DNA of 64,000 bases from Entoloma clypeatum (lineage: Eukaryota; Basidiomycota; Agaricomycetes; Agaricales; Entolomataceae): NCBI GenBank assembly GCA_963565915.1, contig OY751485.1, forward strand, positions 4,340,001 to 4,404,000, given 5' to 3'. The notes under the pieces were generated by a model. That model had not been told where the DNA came from and ran no database searches. It was given only the letters and a program-made list of their open reading frames with translations. Below, piece after piece: positions 53,186 through 64,000 of this stretch (the first letter of the stretch is position 1; each line of letters opens with the position of its first letter). A program made the translations under genes and the position numbers.

Positions 53186-55624
53186 ATGTACTACTCTCAA
53201 CAGTCGCCGAGTATTGCCCACAAACTCGCCAACCACCACGAGCAATCACCATGGCCGCGCCCACATCACCCTGTCATGGGCCCTCCTGGATCCCAGCCAA
53301 GTGCAGGCCCACCGCCGCCATCCCCAGGTTACGCTCTCTACACCAACGGGAACGTAAATCCAATGCAGCATCACCCCCACCACCATATGCCGATGCAGCA
53401 CCATCATCACCAGAACTCATTATCCCACTATCCGTCTCCTCCAAATGGCCACTCTCTTCAGCCCCATGTTCTCTCTCAGGGCTCGCCCGCCAGCGTCGGG
53501 AGTCAGATAATATCTCCACATTGGCAGCAGCAGCTCTTGAAATGCGAAGTGCGTCAAAGCATTGTCTTATCTGTGTGTTTTATGAATTTGATTTCATTTA
53601 TTACAGATGATTCGATCATCGCGCTCGCCACACCACCGCGCGCGTGCGAGTGCAATGGCCTCACGTACGGTCACGAAGTCTGCCATCCCGATCACAAATC
53701 CCAACCTCGTCAAGCTGCCACCCGAGGTAAATGGCTCGACAAAAGATTCCGACTCTTCCGACGCCTCAGATGCATCGCCGAGGAGCTCGAAAGTACCGAA
53801 CCATCCTTCCTCGACAGTGGGACCGATTGCCGAAGCCCCTCGGCCAACTGCCAATCGACCACCAGAGAATACATGGAATTCCCTCGACATGGGTGGAATC
53901 AACATTAAGAATATTCCACCAACCTCTGGACTCTTTACCTTCAAATTCCTCATCAACTTGTATCTTAATCATAATGCCCTCACTTCCATCCCCCCTGAAA
54001 TTTCAAAACTTCGTCATCTCGAATTGCTCGATCTCTCTGGCAACAACCTTACGACGCTCACTCCGGAATTAGGGATGTTGACACAGTTGAAGGAGCTCTA
54101 TCTTTTCGATAATCACATAACCACCATTCCTCCGGAGTTTGGTACCCTGCATCAACTGCAGACATTGGGAGTGGAAGGAAACCCTCTCGATACATCCCTA
54201 AAGGCTATTGTGCAAAAGGAGGGGACGCAAGCTCTCGTGGTGTATCTACGGGAATCGTGCCCTGTACCGACACCGCCTGTAGAACGAATATGGAAGACCC
54301 TTCTGTCCCCGGTAGAACAAGAGGCTTTGGAATCCGATCCCTATGCCGAAACGTTCAGCGTGCTATGTTACAATATTCTTTGCGAGAAGTACGCGACGGA
54401 GCGGTTATATGGCTACACGCCTTCATGGGCACTGGCATGGGACTATCGTAAAGAGCTCATCCTGACCGACATCATGAACTACGGCTCGGATTTTCTATGT
54501 CTACAGGAGGTGGATATTGCACATTACGAGGACTACTTCCTACAGCATCTAAAGGACCAGGATTATGCTGGGGTATATTGGCCAAAGTCGAGGTACAAGA
54601 CAATGAACGATGCGGATCGGAGACAAGTCGATGGATGTGCGATATTCTATAAGGACTCGAGGTACGTCACTGCTTCACGTTATCCTGTTACACATCGTAT
54701 ATCTATCTGTCGTATCGTGAACCTGACCGTTTTGCTGGCTTTACAGATACAAGCTTGTCGAGAAGCATCTCATTGAGTTCAGTGCTGTCGCCATGCAACG
54801 GCAGGACTTCAAGAAGACAGACGATATGTTCAACCGTGTTCTTGGCAAGGACCATATTGCCGTCGTGTGTCTGATGGAGGACAAGCATACCGGAACCCGA
54901 GTCATCATCGCCAATGCGCACATCCATTGGGATCCCGCGTATCGAGATGTCAAACTCGTGCAGGTCGCACTGCTCGTTGACGAGGTCGAAAAGATTGCAA
55001 ACGATTTCGCAAAGTATCCACCACCAGCCCCTCCCTCGCCTGAAGTTACGGCCGCCTCTGCAAATGGGGAGACAAACGCAAGCGGTTCAAGCGAAAACCC
55101 AAGTTTGCAGCGGCCGCCGCCTGTCTACTCGGACGGCTCGAAAATCCCTTTAATTATTTGCGGGGACTTTAACTCTGTGCCCTCGTCGGGTGTGTGCGAG
55201 TTCCTGGCGACAGGTTCGCTGCCCCCGAACCATCCAGACTTTTTGTCACACACCTACGGACGGTACACATCGGAAGGCATAAGGCATCGGTTAGGGCTGA
55301 AGAGTGCCTACGCGGCTGCAGGAGCTGAGGAGCTTCCGATGACAAACTATACACCAAGCTTCCAAGGCGTAATTGATTACATCTGGTATACGACCGCGAA
55401 TCTGGGATGTGATGCGGTCCTTGGGGAGGTGGATAGGACTTATTTGGGGAAGGTTGTTGGGTTCCCCAATGCCCATTACCCATCAGAGTATGTTATTTTT
55501 GCGATGCGTTGCGTTATTCAAGTGTTGACTGTTTTTCCCTAGCCACATATGCATTGCTAGCGAGTTCCGTGTGAAACCGCCGCGAGATAATCCACCGAGA
55601 CCACCACCACCCGTGTTCTCATAA
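53186..55624 (+). CDS. CCR4: CCR4 deadenylase (LRR plus exonuclease domain)
   Basis: Catalytic poly(A) nuclease of the CCR4-NOT complex. ATG 53186 gives MYYSQQSPSIAHKLANHHEQ, a His/Pro/Gln-rich low-complexity N-terminus including MQHHPHHHMPMQHHHHQ. An intron follows KCE and the reading resumes with MIRSSRSPHHRARASAMASR. Leucine-rich repeats: LINLYLNHNALTSIPPEISK, LRHLELLDLSGNNLTTLTPE, LKELYLFDNHITTIPPEFG. The EEP nuclease has FSVLCYNILCEKYATERLYG, FLCLQEVDIAHYEDYF (metal Glu), NAHIHWDPAYRDVKLVQ, IICGDFNSVPSSGV and, after the last intron, SDHICIASEF. Five exons. Ends PRPPPPVFS. Confidence 0.94.
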
Positions 55625-56118
55625 ATTTCTACGTCGATGGTTCTCTGCGTTGTTCATATAATGTGTTTCTACGAACATTGATCCCGTCCATATCTCTCCA
55701 CATACAGCTATCTTCATTGTTCACCCTCTATTTTCTCTTCTTTTCCATGCGCAGTTGTATACTTACGTATTTTCTTTTGCTGCAGGCATGAGAAGCGAAT
55801 ACGACGTCCTATCCACGCCGCCTTTTTCTTCTTTTCTTTTGTATCTGTTGGTGACCTTATATATTTAGTTGATTCTCTTGTGTTTTTGCATTGCATTGGT
55901 ATATAACAAAATTTCTCTCCACTGTCATTCATTTCTCTTGAGTTTACACCACCCTCACTCTTTCTCGGTCATCGTCTGTCTGTTTCCTGTTGCTTGGATC
56001 CTGTTGTCAGTCTAGCATCTATCGTGTAGTGTGTACATAGCCTTGTAAACTTCCTCCTCTGGCATGACGTGAGACCAGGCGCCGACTTTGACGCGTGCGA
56101 TGTGCTGACACGAACCTG
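55625..56118. other. Intergenic region CCR4-muskelin
   Basis: 494 bp, T-rich with pyrimidine tracts. It holds the CCR4 3' region and the muskelin promoter. No extra gene or repeat was recognised. Confidence 0.5.
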
Positions 56119-59100
56119 ATGTCTTTGCAAACCCACCTTCGTCCCGAAGCAATTACAGTACCATTGCCCTACTCCATTGCGGACTGCTCTGCCCACAGCG
56201 GACGGTATGTCGCCGAGAACATACTGGTCGATAAGAGCACAGATCAATCAAGTCGGTGGAGCGGCGCCCATCAAGGAAATGCAAAGCAGTGGATCCTTCT
56301 TCAGCTCGAAAATCCTGCCGTTCTCAGTGCGTTGGCGTTTATCTCATGGTATGCTGTCAAGTCTGACAGGGGTACCCACGCATAGAGAGCATAACCTTTG
56401 GAAAGGTGCGCGGGTTGCGACACCTTGAATGCCCTTGATTTACGTTGCTTCAGTATTTCAAACGTATGCCTTATCCTCTTCAATTTCAGACATATGTTGA
56501 ACCATCCTGCGTAGCCCATCCATGCAATATGAAAGAATTTAAAATCTACGTTGGGCTGAATCGCGAGTGCCTGACTCAAGTTCTTCATGCTGGCCTGAAA
56601 AACGATCCCGTTCCAGAGACCTTCTCAATCAAGTTTGTCAATGATGCTGGGATATGTTTTCCGACCCGTTTCGTTAAGGTAGAACCAATATCGTGCGTGC
56701 CATTATTGTCAAGGGTAGTTTCACACTTTGATTCCGATGTCGACAGGGCGCATGGGGGAAGCTTCCATACATCGATATGGCACATTTCAATGACGGGTAT
56801 TGCGGATGAAACGTTTGTAGAACGTGTGCGAATCACTTACGACGAAGTATGTCTGAATTTTTTTTTGCATGTCTTCAGTGATAATCTGATTTAATGCGAA
56901 CGCCAGCACCGTGAGGCAACCGTAGTTCGACATATCCTTAAACATCTACGGCAACGCCGCCTGTTTACCCCTTACGAGGCCATCCTCTCCCGCTCTGGAT
57001 TTCAAGCTGAACATCCTCTAATAACTCAATTACACGAAAGCATTGTCCTTCAAGGAGACTTGCAACAAGCAGAAGAGCTAGTTTTAACTATTTCGAAGGC
57101 AGGATTATTCGACTCGTACCTCCACGGCTCCCAGGCCTATGCCCATTGGAAGCGACTCCACGGCACCGATGCAGATGGCGACGTCCCATCTCCTCGCGGT
57201 GGCCATGCCATGTGCATAGATCCTGGCGATGACATTATCTATCTTTTTGGCGGGTGGGACGGTCAGAAGAGCCTCGATGATTTATGGGCATACAGCATCA
57301 AAGAGGACAAGTGGCGGGTCTTGAGCCATTCTACAGCTGCGGAGCAGAATGCCCCAGGGGCGCGGTCATGTCACAAAATGGTGTTTTGTACCAAGACAGG
57401 CAGCATCTACTTACTCGGACGGCTTAGTGACTCTGATGCTGCTAAAGCTCCGGGTGGCGCGAATCCTTCCTCTCCAGCTCCGTCAAATTCGGAGGAGAGT
57501 GTGAAGACTTTTTGCTCTGAATTTTATCGATATCACACAAGAGGTGCGGATTCAGGGAAATGGGACTTCTTATCATTCGATACGGCTGTAAGTCACCTGT
57601 TGTTATCATGCCTCCCATTTCTCATGAAAAAAAATACCAGTCGTCTGGAGGCCCTCCGCTGATGTTCGACCATCAAATGGTGATGGATTCGGATGCTCAG
57701 ATGTTGTATGTTTTCGGAGGTCGCGTTTTTGACGGCGATTTGGACACTGTCAAATACTCCGGTCTGTATAGTTATAATGTTCGCACCTCGAAGTGGGCTT
57801 TGCTACAGTGAGTAGCTTTCTCTTATAGACACCCACAATACCTGATCTCAAAACTGCGGAAGACAACTTGATGACCCAGATCGATCACAAACCATCATTC
57901 CCTCACGTTCCGGTAATACCTTTTCTTCTTGTTCAGGTTTGTCAATTAACTATCTGCTCCTCAGGTCATTCTATGGTCCTTGAACCATTGTCTCATAGAC
58001 TGTTCATATTTGCTGGCCAGCGGGGCGACAAATACCTGTCAGACATGTTCGCATATGATATCGCGACGAACACGGCAACGGAACTATTTTCCAACTTCAC
58101 AGCGGCTGGTGGTCCAGACGCTTGCTTTACCCAAAGAGCAGTCATCGACCCAGATCTTCATGAAGTTTACGTGTAAGTCAGAAACTTCATCAGAGCTATG
58201 TGATCAACTCATTGATTTGGCCATCAGATTCTGTGGATTGACGCGGAGTACTCAAGCAGCGTCGGCAACTACCCTCGCGGCCGAATCACCAAACTGGTTG
58301 TTCACATATGGCCAATCTCCTGGGAAGTGGAGCCGAATACTCCCTCACCCGGTGGGAGTTTGGAGCAGTCAATCTGGCGCAGACCCGCAGCCGTTGGAAG
58401 AACCCCTGCCTAGATATGCCCACCAGGTGGTATACAATCCCAGGACGAATACGGTGTTTCTACATGGCGGAAACGCCGGTGTCGTGGGGCAGATGGAAAT
58501 GAAACGGGGTGCTAACGGGGTGGGCCAAGAGGAAGGGAAAGAGAAACGATTAGACGACCTTTGGCAGATGAAATTGACACGGTGAGTCTTCTAGTCCTGG
58601 AGTTTGGAAATCAACTTCGAACTTCGATAGGGCTGGTCCAGAAGATGTTATTAGGAGGGCTATCTATCGAATACGACAACAGCGGTTAGTTCTTGTATTT
58701 CGGTTCATTGAAGTTGTGTGCTCATCTCCACTCCCCCTCGTCAAGATTCCGCGAAATGTGCGAAGATACGAGTCCAATCAAAGCTCTCAAATTCTTACAG
58801 ACAGAGGTTTTCGCTGTCGTAGATCATAACGACCTCGTTGAGACCGAAACGTTCCGATCGCTGCTTACCTACCTACTCTCTCCCAGCCCGCCATCTCCGC
58901 CGGTTTCTGTACCTCCCATATCATCGGACCTTCCTCTAGCGTCGTCACTTGAACACACTATATCTGACACTGACGAAACTTCGAAACGTTCACGGTCTAG
59001 AACGCCTGAAGGAGGACGGTGGACTAACGAGCTCTATCTCGACATGGGCAATTCGGAATTGAACACGGCTGCTGCGCATGAGATGCGAGGTATCAGTGCC

Positions 59101-59313
59101 GACGCGCTGCGGGAGGTTGAGGATCCGCTGGAGCAGGCGACAGGCAAGAAGGGAAAGAAGTTGACGTCGTCGAGGTTCAGCCAACGGATGGAGGTGTTTG
59201 AGAGTCTCATGGAATATGTGTCTGAGGGTGACAAGCAGCCGAATGGGAATTTATCGGACATCGTCGATGCATCATCGGGGAAGGGGGCCGGTTATAATTC
59301 ATTTAGCCTTTGA
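56119..59313 (+). CDS. Muskelin homologue (discoidin, LisH/CTLH, kelch)
   Basis: Multi-domain scaffold related to muskelin, a subunit of the CTLH (GID-like) E3 ubiquitin ligase in animals. ATG 56119 gives MSLQTHLRPEAITVPLPYSI, then the discoidin domain GRYVAENILVDKSTDQSSRW, WILLQLENPAVLSALAFI, CNMKEFKIYVGLNRECLTQV, FHTSIWHISMTGIADETFVE. The CTLH-like helix reads HILKHLRQRRLFTPYEAIL and LHESIVLQGDLQQAEELVLT. Kelch repeats follow: PSPRGGHAMCIDPGDDIIYL plus FGGWDGQKSLDDLWAYSI, SCHKMVFCTKTGSIYLLGRL, DHQMVMDSDAQMLYVFGGRV, GHSMVLEPLSHRLFIFAGQR and YAHQVVYNPRTNTVFLHGGN. The C-terminus includes FSQRMEVFESLMEYVSEGDK. About eleven exons. Confidence 0.9.
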
Positions 59314-59635
59314 TATTTCTCTTGTGAGTTCATGTAATGGTCCGTTGCAATGCCTCATCATCCTGGAGGAATAAATACAACGACGATGTGGTTTTAGATT
59401 CAGACAGCTTTCGTATGTTGGGTGCCGCATTTATTTACGGTGCATCCTCCTGGGCCAATGCTGGGCAGTCTGTGAGTTCCATCACACAGTCAGCCAGAAG
59501 AATGTATGTTCACATTGCCATCCGTCCTCGACGGGGCGACATATGACCGCAGCGCTTCCGCCATCCGAGGTCCGTTGTCAATCGATTTCGAATCCTGTAC
59601 CCTTATTCGCAGGAACAAACAAACGAACGTGCTAG

Positions 59636-59642
59636 TATATAT
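59636..59642 (+). promoter_or_regulatory. TATA box of the RNase T2 gene
   Basis: TATATAT 45 nt upstream of the ATG at 59687, in a 373-bp gap after muskelin that otherwise holds nothing recognisable. Confidence 0.5.
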
Positions 59643-59686
59643 CTTACCTCGTTCTCGCTGGTAATGGATCCCCCCAAAGGATCAGT

Positions 59687-61248
59687 ATGCGTTTTGAACT
59701 CGCATCCCTCGCTATACTCTCGGCCTTGACATCACCAGTTGCCTCTACATTCCCAACCACCTCCCTCTCGCCAACAGAGCTCTTCAGCCTCGGCTCCAAT
59801 TGCTCGAAGAATGGTGCTCTTTCATGCCACAACAGTTCAGCGGTGAATACGTGTTGTGTCGAATCCCCCGGGGTATATCCTTCCTGGTCGCGGCCTAGCA
59901 TCTACTAACCTCTCTTACAGGGCCTTTTATTGCAAACACAGGCAAGGCCCACGAGTTGACGGATATGTTTTGTCCTCATTCATGTCTAGTTTTGGGACAC
60001 GAACCCTGCCACTGGCCCCAGTGATAGCTGGACCATACACGGTAAGAATAGTTGCACAGCGAATCCCGTTCAGTCCCCTCGCTCATTTTCGCCACCAAAG
60101 GCCTATGGCCTGATAAGTAGGTTCTTACAATATTTAGGCGCAATGCAGCATGAAGAGAGCTTTCCATAGTTGCGACGGGACATTCGATGCGAACTGCGAT
60201 CACTCCCGTCGATATACCAATATCGCCAAGGTACGTGCTTCCGACAGACATGGTCAGAAGACATACTCATTACATTAGTTATTATCCGATCAAGGCGCAA
60301 GTGACACTCTTGAATATATGCAAGAGGTGTGTTCCACGTACTCCTTCGAGGCAAGAACCAGCTGTAACAACCAGCTGATTGTAACAGTTCTGGGTAAATA
60401 TCAACGGAAACGACGAGGAACTCTGGGAGGTGAGCAATCAAGGTTTACATGAAGGTTAACCAGGAGGTAATCCGATACTTTCTAGCACGAGTGGGCCAAG
60501 CATGGCACATGTTTGAGGTAGAGATCTTCACCTTGGTGCAATCAAAACTACAACTGACCATCACATCAGCACGCTGCGAAGAACTTGCCTCCCCAAGGAC
60601 AGTGCGAAAGGTGCAGAGGTGAAAGCTTTTCATCCCAGGTTTCCTTGTCAGTGGTTTATATTTCCCATCCAAAAAGGCCGTCGCGTTCTACCGGACAGTT
60701 GTGAAGCTTTTCAAGGTAGCCAGATGTGAGCCCTTCTCGCGTTTTTGGAGCTGAAGAAGAATCCTAGACACTTCCGACCTACACCTGGCTTGAGCAGGCA
60801 GGAATTACACCTGATGAGACGCAAACTTACGTGCTTGATGACCTTATATCCGTCCTTCAGACTGCCAGTGTAAGCCCATCAACTTCGTCAGACCTGACCA
60901 GCAATGAACATGACTAGGGTTTCGTTCCTGCTCTTGGCTGCCGCGGAAGGGTGCTGGATGAAATCCACTGGTACTTTAATTTGAAGGGCTCCGTTATCGA
61001 TGGTAGTTTTGTGCCAATCGGTAATCATACTCTCCCTCATTATCCTCTTAACCACTGTACCTCTAACTGCGAATATCAGACTCACCAAAGGAAAGTTCGT
61101 GCCCCTCTTCGGGTATAAAGTACCCACCGAAACCTGGGGCGTCAAGGATTGCTGGATCTATTGTGAGTCTATCCCATCTAGCCCACATCGAATTGCGCTT
61201 AACTGGTGACAGGCTACGCACGCCCAGGAAACACTGAATTCTGCCTAA
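59687..61248 (+). CDS. Secreted ribonuclease T2
   Basis: Acid endoribonuclease secreted or vacuolar, cleaving RNA via 2',3'-cyclic phosphates. ATG 59687 gives MRFELASLAILSALTSPVAS, a signal peptide. Cys-rich SNCSKNGALSCHNSSAVNTC is followed, through many small exons, by TQFWDTNPATGPSDSWTIHG and LWPDNCDGTFDANCD (CAS I with catalytic His), FWVNINGNDEELWE and HEWAKHGTCLSTL (CAS II with catalytic His/Glu/Lys/His). Further on: RRTCLPKDSA, VAFYRTVVKLFK, LPTYTWLEQAGITPDETQTY and GFVPALGCRGRVLDEIHWYF. The C-terminal exons (SPKESSCPSSGIKYPPKP...) and the stop near 61248 are less certain. About eleven exons of 20-150 nt. The enzyme should be active. Confidence 0.88.
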
Positions 61249-61551
61249 ATCCTGTCATTGTGCCTTGGAAGGTCAGCGTCATCGCCAAAGCTTTCCACGT
61301 TCTGCAGGAACTATTGTACTTGAATTCCCCATTTTTCACCAATTACCATCTGTTCTTCGTTCCTTGACTTCAACTCAGCAAGCAAGTCCCTCATTGACAT
61401 AACCTGGTACATTGAGAAAAAATTCTATATGACGTTGAGCATCAAGAGAGGAAGTCCCTTGGATTGAACTCATCTGATGGTATGAAAGAACAAGGTACTG
61501 TTACATCGGGTTCAAACTCTACTTTTACGTTGGACCACATGCCATAGGCTT

Positions 61552-63226
61552 TTAATGTGGGCTACCAGTTTCTGAATTATCGAAGGATTCTCGTTCGTTC
61601 GTGCCAAATGACATCTCTATGTGGTCCAACATTCCCTCAACATCCGACGTTCGGACTTGTGATCCTCCTCTTGCGCAAGACTGCTCTGCTTCGCGCCGCA
61701 GGTTGAGCATCATCCTGCAGCCAAAAATAGACACGACAGCGATCGAAAATTCTTGGGGTATTTGGCTTACGGCTCCCTGCAGCATGTTGAGTTTGATTAG
61801 CGTGGTTTGCCGACTTGGGAAAAAAGAGGGGAGAAAACCAAATGATGTCGTAGCCCTAGCCACGCGGTTGAGTTGATAATGTTCAAGACTAACAGCCTGT
61901 ATTAAGAATTTAGTATATTAGTTAGGTGGACGTAGTTAGGTGGACGCCTACACGAGGGATACACGTACATGACGTAGTAAGGTATGGTGTCTCTGATTAT
62001 CACTTTCATGATCGAGAATGAGCGTCTCTTTGGGGTATCTGTGTTCTGGTCTTCTTTGACCTCCTCTTTCCTCATATGGCCAATCGCGACAGAGAGCGCA
62101 AACAGGAACATGATCAAGTCAAGGAGCCCCATGGGGACCCACCAGGCTGGTATCCACCGAGGTACATGAATCGCGGCGCAAATTCGGATTGTTGGGTAAG
62201 GCTCTACGGTCACTTTCGGTTGGATAATGGGGAATCAGCTATTTCCTCATCTCAAAGTAACAACTGTAGACTGACCTTTCAGAGAATGGTACCCGACGAT
62301 CAGAAGGCCACTTATGCCTAATATTTGAATTACAAACAAGAATATCAGGACGTTCCTCCAAGTCGCTTTGTAGTACCGAGCACCCCGATACATCGCTATC
62401 AGCCGTATGAGGAGCATCCCTGGTGATGGTTCGTATTGCCTTCATCGTAGCCAAACGAGGGATAACGATGGCATGCACTTACATTGCATGGCAAAGAGGA
62501 GGCAGCTCGTGGCCCATCCGTGAAACTGATGATACAGAGAGCCTAAGTTGTTGCAAATATCATTCATGGTGCGAATTTGATTACTGGGTCCGATAACTCA
62601 CAACTAATGATGGAGCGAAGAAGGCGCCTTCAGGTCTGAGAAACTCAGGCAAAACATAGGACATACTTCTGGGAGAGCATCAAACAATAAGACTAACACG
62701 TATGACAGAAAGATGGTTTGTTTGACTCACAGCGAGCGAGATATCGGGTGTGAAGAGTACTCGAGTCCAGTTAAGTCATGAAGAAGTTGCATAGGTTGAA
62801 AAGCCGCCTCACCGATTGATGTGACTCTGCATCACGAAGGCTGTCTTGAACTTTATGATAACCATGATAAAGGGTCAACCTCGCTCACAGTAATAACAAG
62901 TCCCCTAAATATCTAACCTGGTAAAATGTTAATCAACAGTGCGACGGAAAGTAGACTTGGATTACTCACGACAATGTACAGAGCGCTCGTGACAGACATT
63001 TGCTTCCGCTGGCAAGCAATAGGTCAATCACTGCTACAAGAGCATCCGCTATCGCTCACCCAGATGAGAGCTATCTCTTGGGTAAAGATGATGCAATGAT
63101 CATATATGGTACATGCAAGCGCGATAACTAAAAGTTGAAAACGGCACCGTCAGACATCTTCCATCACTTGTTGGCTATGCACCTACGTTGACAGATATGT
63201 AGCCATTTTAAATCTTCCGTGTACAT
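61552..63226 (-). CDS. DUF6533-type multi-pass membrane protein
   Basis: Belongs to the large basidiomycete family of seven-helix-like membrane proteins with an N-terminal DUF6533. ATG 63226 gives MYTEDLKWLHICQL, then IALACTIYDHCIIFTQEIAL plus IW, RKQMSVTSALYIV (the family's YD-x-x-x-F-x-x-E-x-x-x-IW / W-x-x-x-S-x-x-x-x-L-Y pattern). Further small exons encode hydrophobic segments, including VPMGLLDLIMFLFALSVAIG, then HMRKEEVKEDQ. The C-terminal exon reads LLQGAVSQIPQEFS-like (minus strand near 61760), VVSIFGCRMMLNLRREAEQ and ends NSETGSPH. Many short introns. The function of the family is unknown. Confidence 0.78.
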
Positions 63227-64000
63227 GTTGATACGAGCAAGGTCAGGTAGGGTCGAAGTCGTCATATCGTTCGCCGCTTGTTTTGGTCTCGTCCCAGGAG
63301 GAAATCGGTGTCTCTGTGGACCCTCCTTGCAAGGTATTTAACTTTTTTTTTACAATCCAGCCGGCTGAAATTAACTCTTGATGATTACGCGCCATGCGCT
63401 CCGCCGCGAGGACGGCCAAACGCTGCAAACCTTGTCGAAAACGGAAGGACGAACATCCAAAAGAATTTCGCTCCAAATTCGACACGACATGTCCCAACAT
63501 TTGCGGTCATGAGGCGCGTCTCTATATCAGTGCACAACGAGGCTCAACTCGTAGCTGATATGGCCCTGGATAGATGGACACAAAAATTGGAAGACCCTGA
63601 GTGGCATTGACAAAGTCTTGGCTTGGCTTTGAACATTTTTGGGGGGTTGGCAAAGTAGAATCGTAGATGTCCGTGAACAGAGGAGCTACGGTGGGCGCAT
63701 CACCGGATTTTTTGAGAGGCCGTTCGCCCAGAATGCCGAAATTACTGAAGGAATGCGGGTGGTTTAGGCAGGGCCGCGGGGCCGCATGGCAACCTCATGT
63801 AGCGAACAATGTGAATCCCTTTCGACACGGAAATTTTTGTGTTCATCTCCGGTGATCGCAGTCAAGGCGAACAGGAGCAGAGAGGAGTTTGCTGAGGTGG
63901 AGATGCAGGGTCGGGTGTAGATGATATTTTTTTTCTTTCAAATCGAACGATATGTCCACGGAATACGCCGACTGTCGACAGGACCCATACAGCATGCAAG
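63227..64000. other. Right-end stretch without recognised gene
   Basis: 774 bp with only short frames that lack motifs or signal peptides. It contains the promoter of the DUF6533 gene at its left end. A gene may begin beyond the window. Confidence 0.45.

Noticed and set aside
59337..59546. 69-codon frame between muskelin and RNase T2
   Set aside because: No signal peptide, motif or splice support; lies in the 3' flank and promoter interval.
63243..63610. Frames of 85 and 110 codons at the right end on both strands
   Set aside because: Overlapping each other, no motif, no start context; more likely chance frames.
1..64000. Biosynthetic, defence or CRISPR-type gene cluster
   Set aside because: Genes are unrelated housekeeping functions in mixed orientation; no repeat-spacer array, no polyketide, peptide or terpene synthase is present.

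Overview
The window is a gene-dense stretch of a filamentous basidiomycete (probably Agaricomycete) nuclear genome. Genes carry many short (about 45-75 nt) GT-AG introns, both strands are densely packed with short intergenic gaps, a hAT transposon and a Ty1/copia element are present, and the protein set is typical of mushroom-forming fungi (GH105-like secreted hydrolase, DUF6533-type membrane protein, muskelin, mitochondrial Ohr). No species can be named from the sequence alone.

Layout. 1-12.1 kb: the 3' part of a type II phosphatidylinositol 4-kinase, a Tat-SF1/Cus2 splicing factor, a small secreted orphan, a 0.6-kb TA-flanked inverted-repeat element, CTP synthase, a six-hairpin glycosidase-like secreted protein, a 1.7-kb gene-free stretch and an NKAP-family RS protein. 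12.13-23.02 kb: a 10.9-kb nest of transposable elements. 23.1-37.1 kb: tRNA-Pro, FKBP2, ribosomal protein eL39, TAF13, NSRP1, exosome MTR3, GET1, malate synthase, an Ohr/OsmC peroxidase and splicing factor RSE1/SF3B3. 37.4-64 kb: an MFS anion transporter, topoisomerase III, UTP25, tRNA-Val, ATG3, an aldo/keto reductase, a mitochondrial pterin-dehydratase-like protein, mevalonate diphosphate decarboxylase, CCR4, muskelin, RNase T2 and a DUF6533-type membrane protein.

The most informative region is the nest. Target-site duplications and coding continuity allow the order of events to be read. (1) A MITE with ~50-bp inverted repeats inserted at TA, 13 bp upstream of the NKAP start codon. (2) A 5'-truncated LINE inserted in one MITE terminus (14-bp duplication). 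(3) A copia element inserted in the LINE reading frame (5-bp duplication AAGGA). (4) Two copies of a 1560-bp hAT element inserted, one in the MITE and one in the copia gag, each making an 8-bp duplication. (5) Recombination between the two oppositely oriented hAT copies flipped the 2.75 kb between them. As a result each hAT copy now has mismatched flanks, each flank being the reverse complement of the flank at the other copy. The copia element and the LINE are both split into halves lying on opposite strands.

The host genes are mostly housekeeping, with no biosynthetic or defence cluster. Splicing and RNA factors are over-represented (Cus2, NKAP, NSRP1, MTR3, RSE1, CCR4, UTP25), but as separate, differently oriented genes. 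I see no operon-like logic, only several very compact divergent promoters (60 bp between NSRP1 and MTR3; about 118 bp between TOP3 and UTP25).
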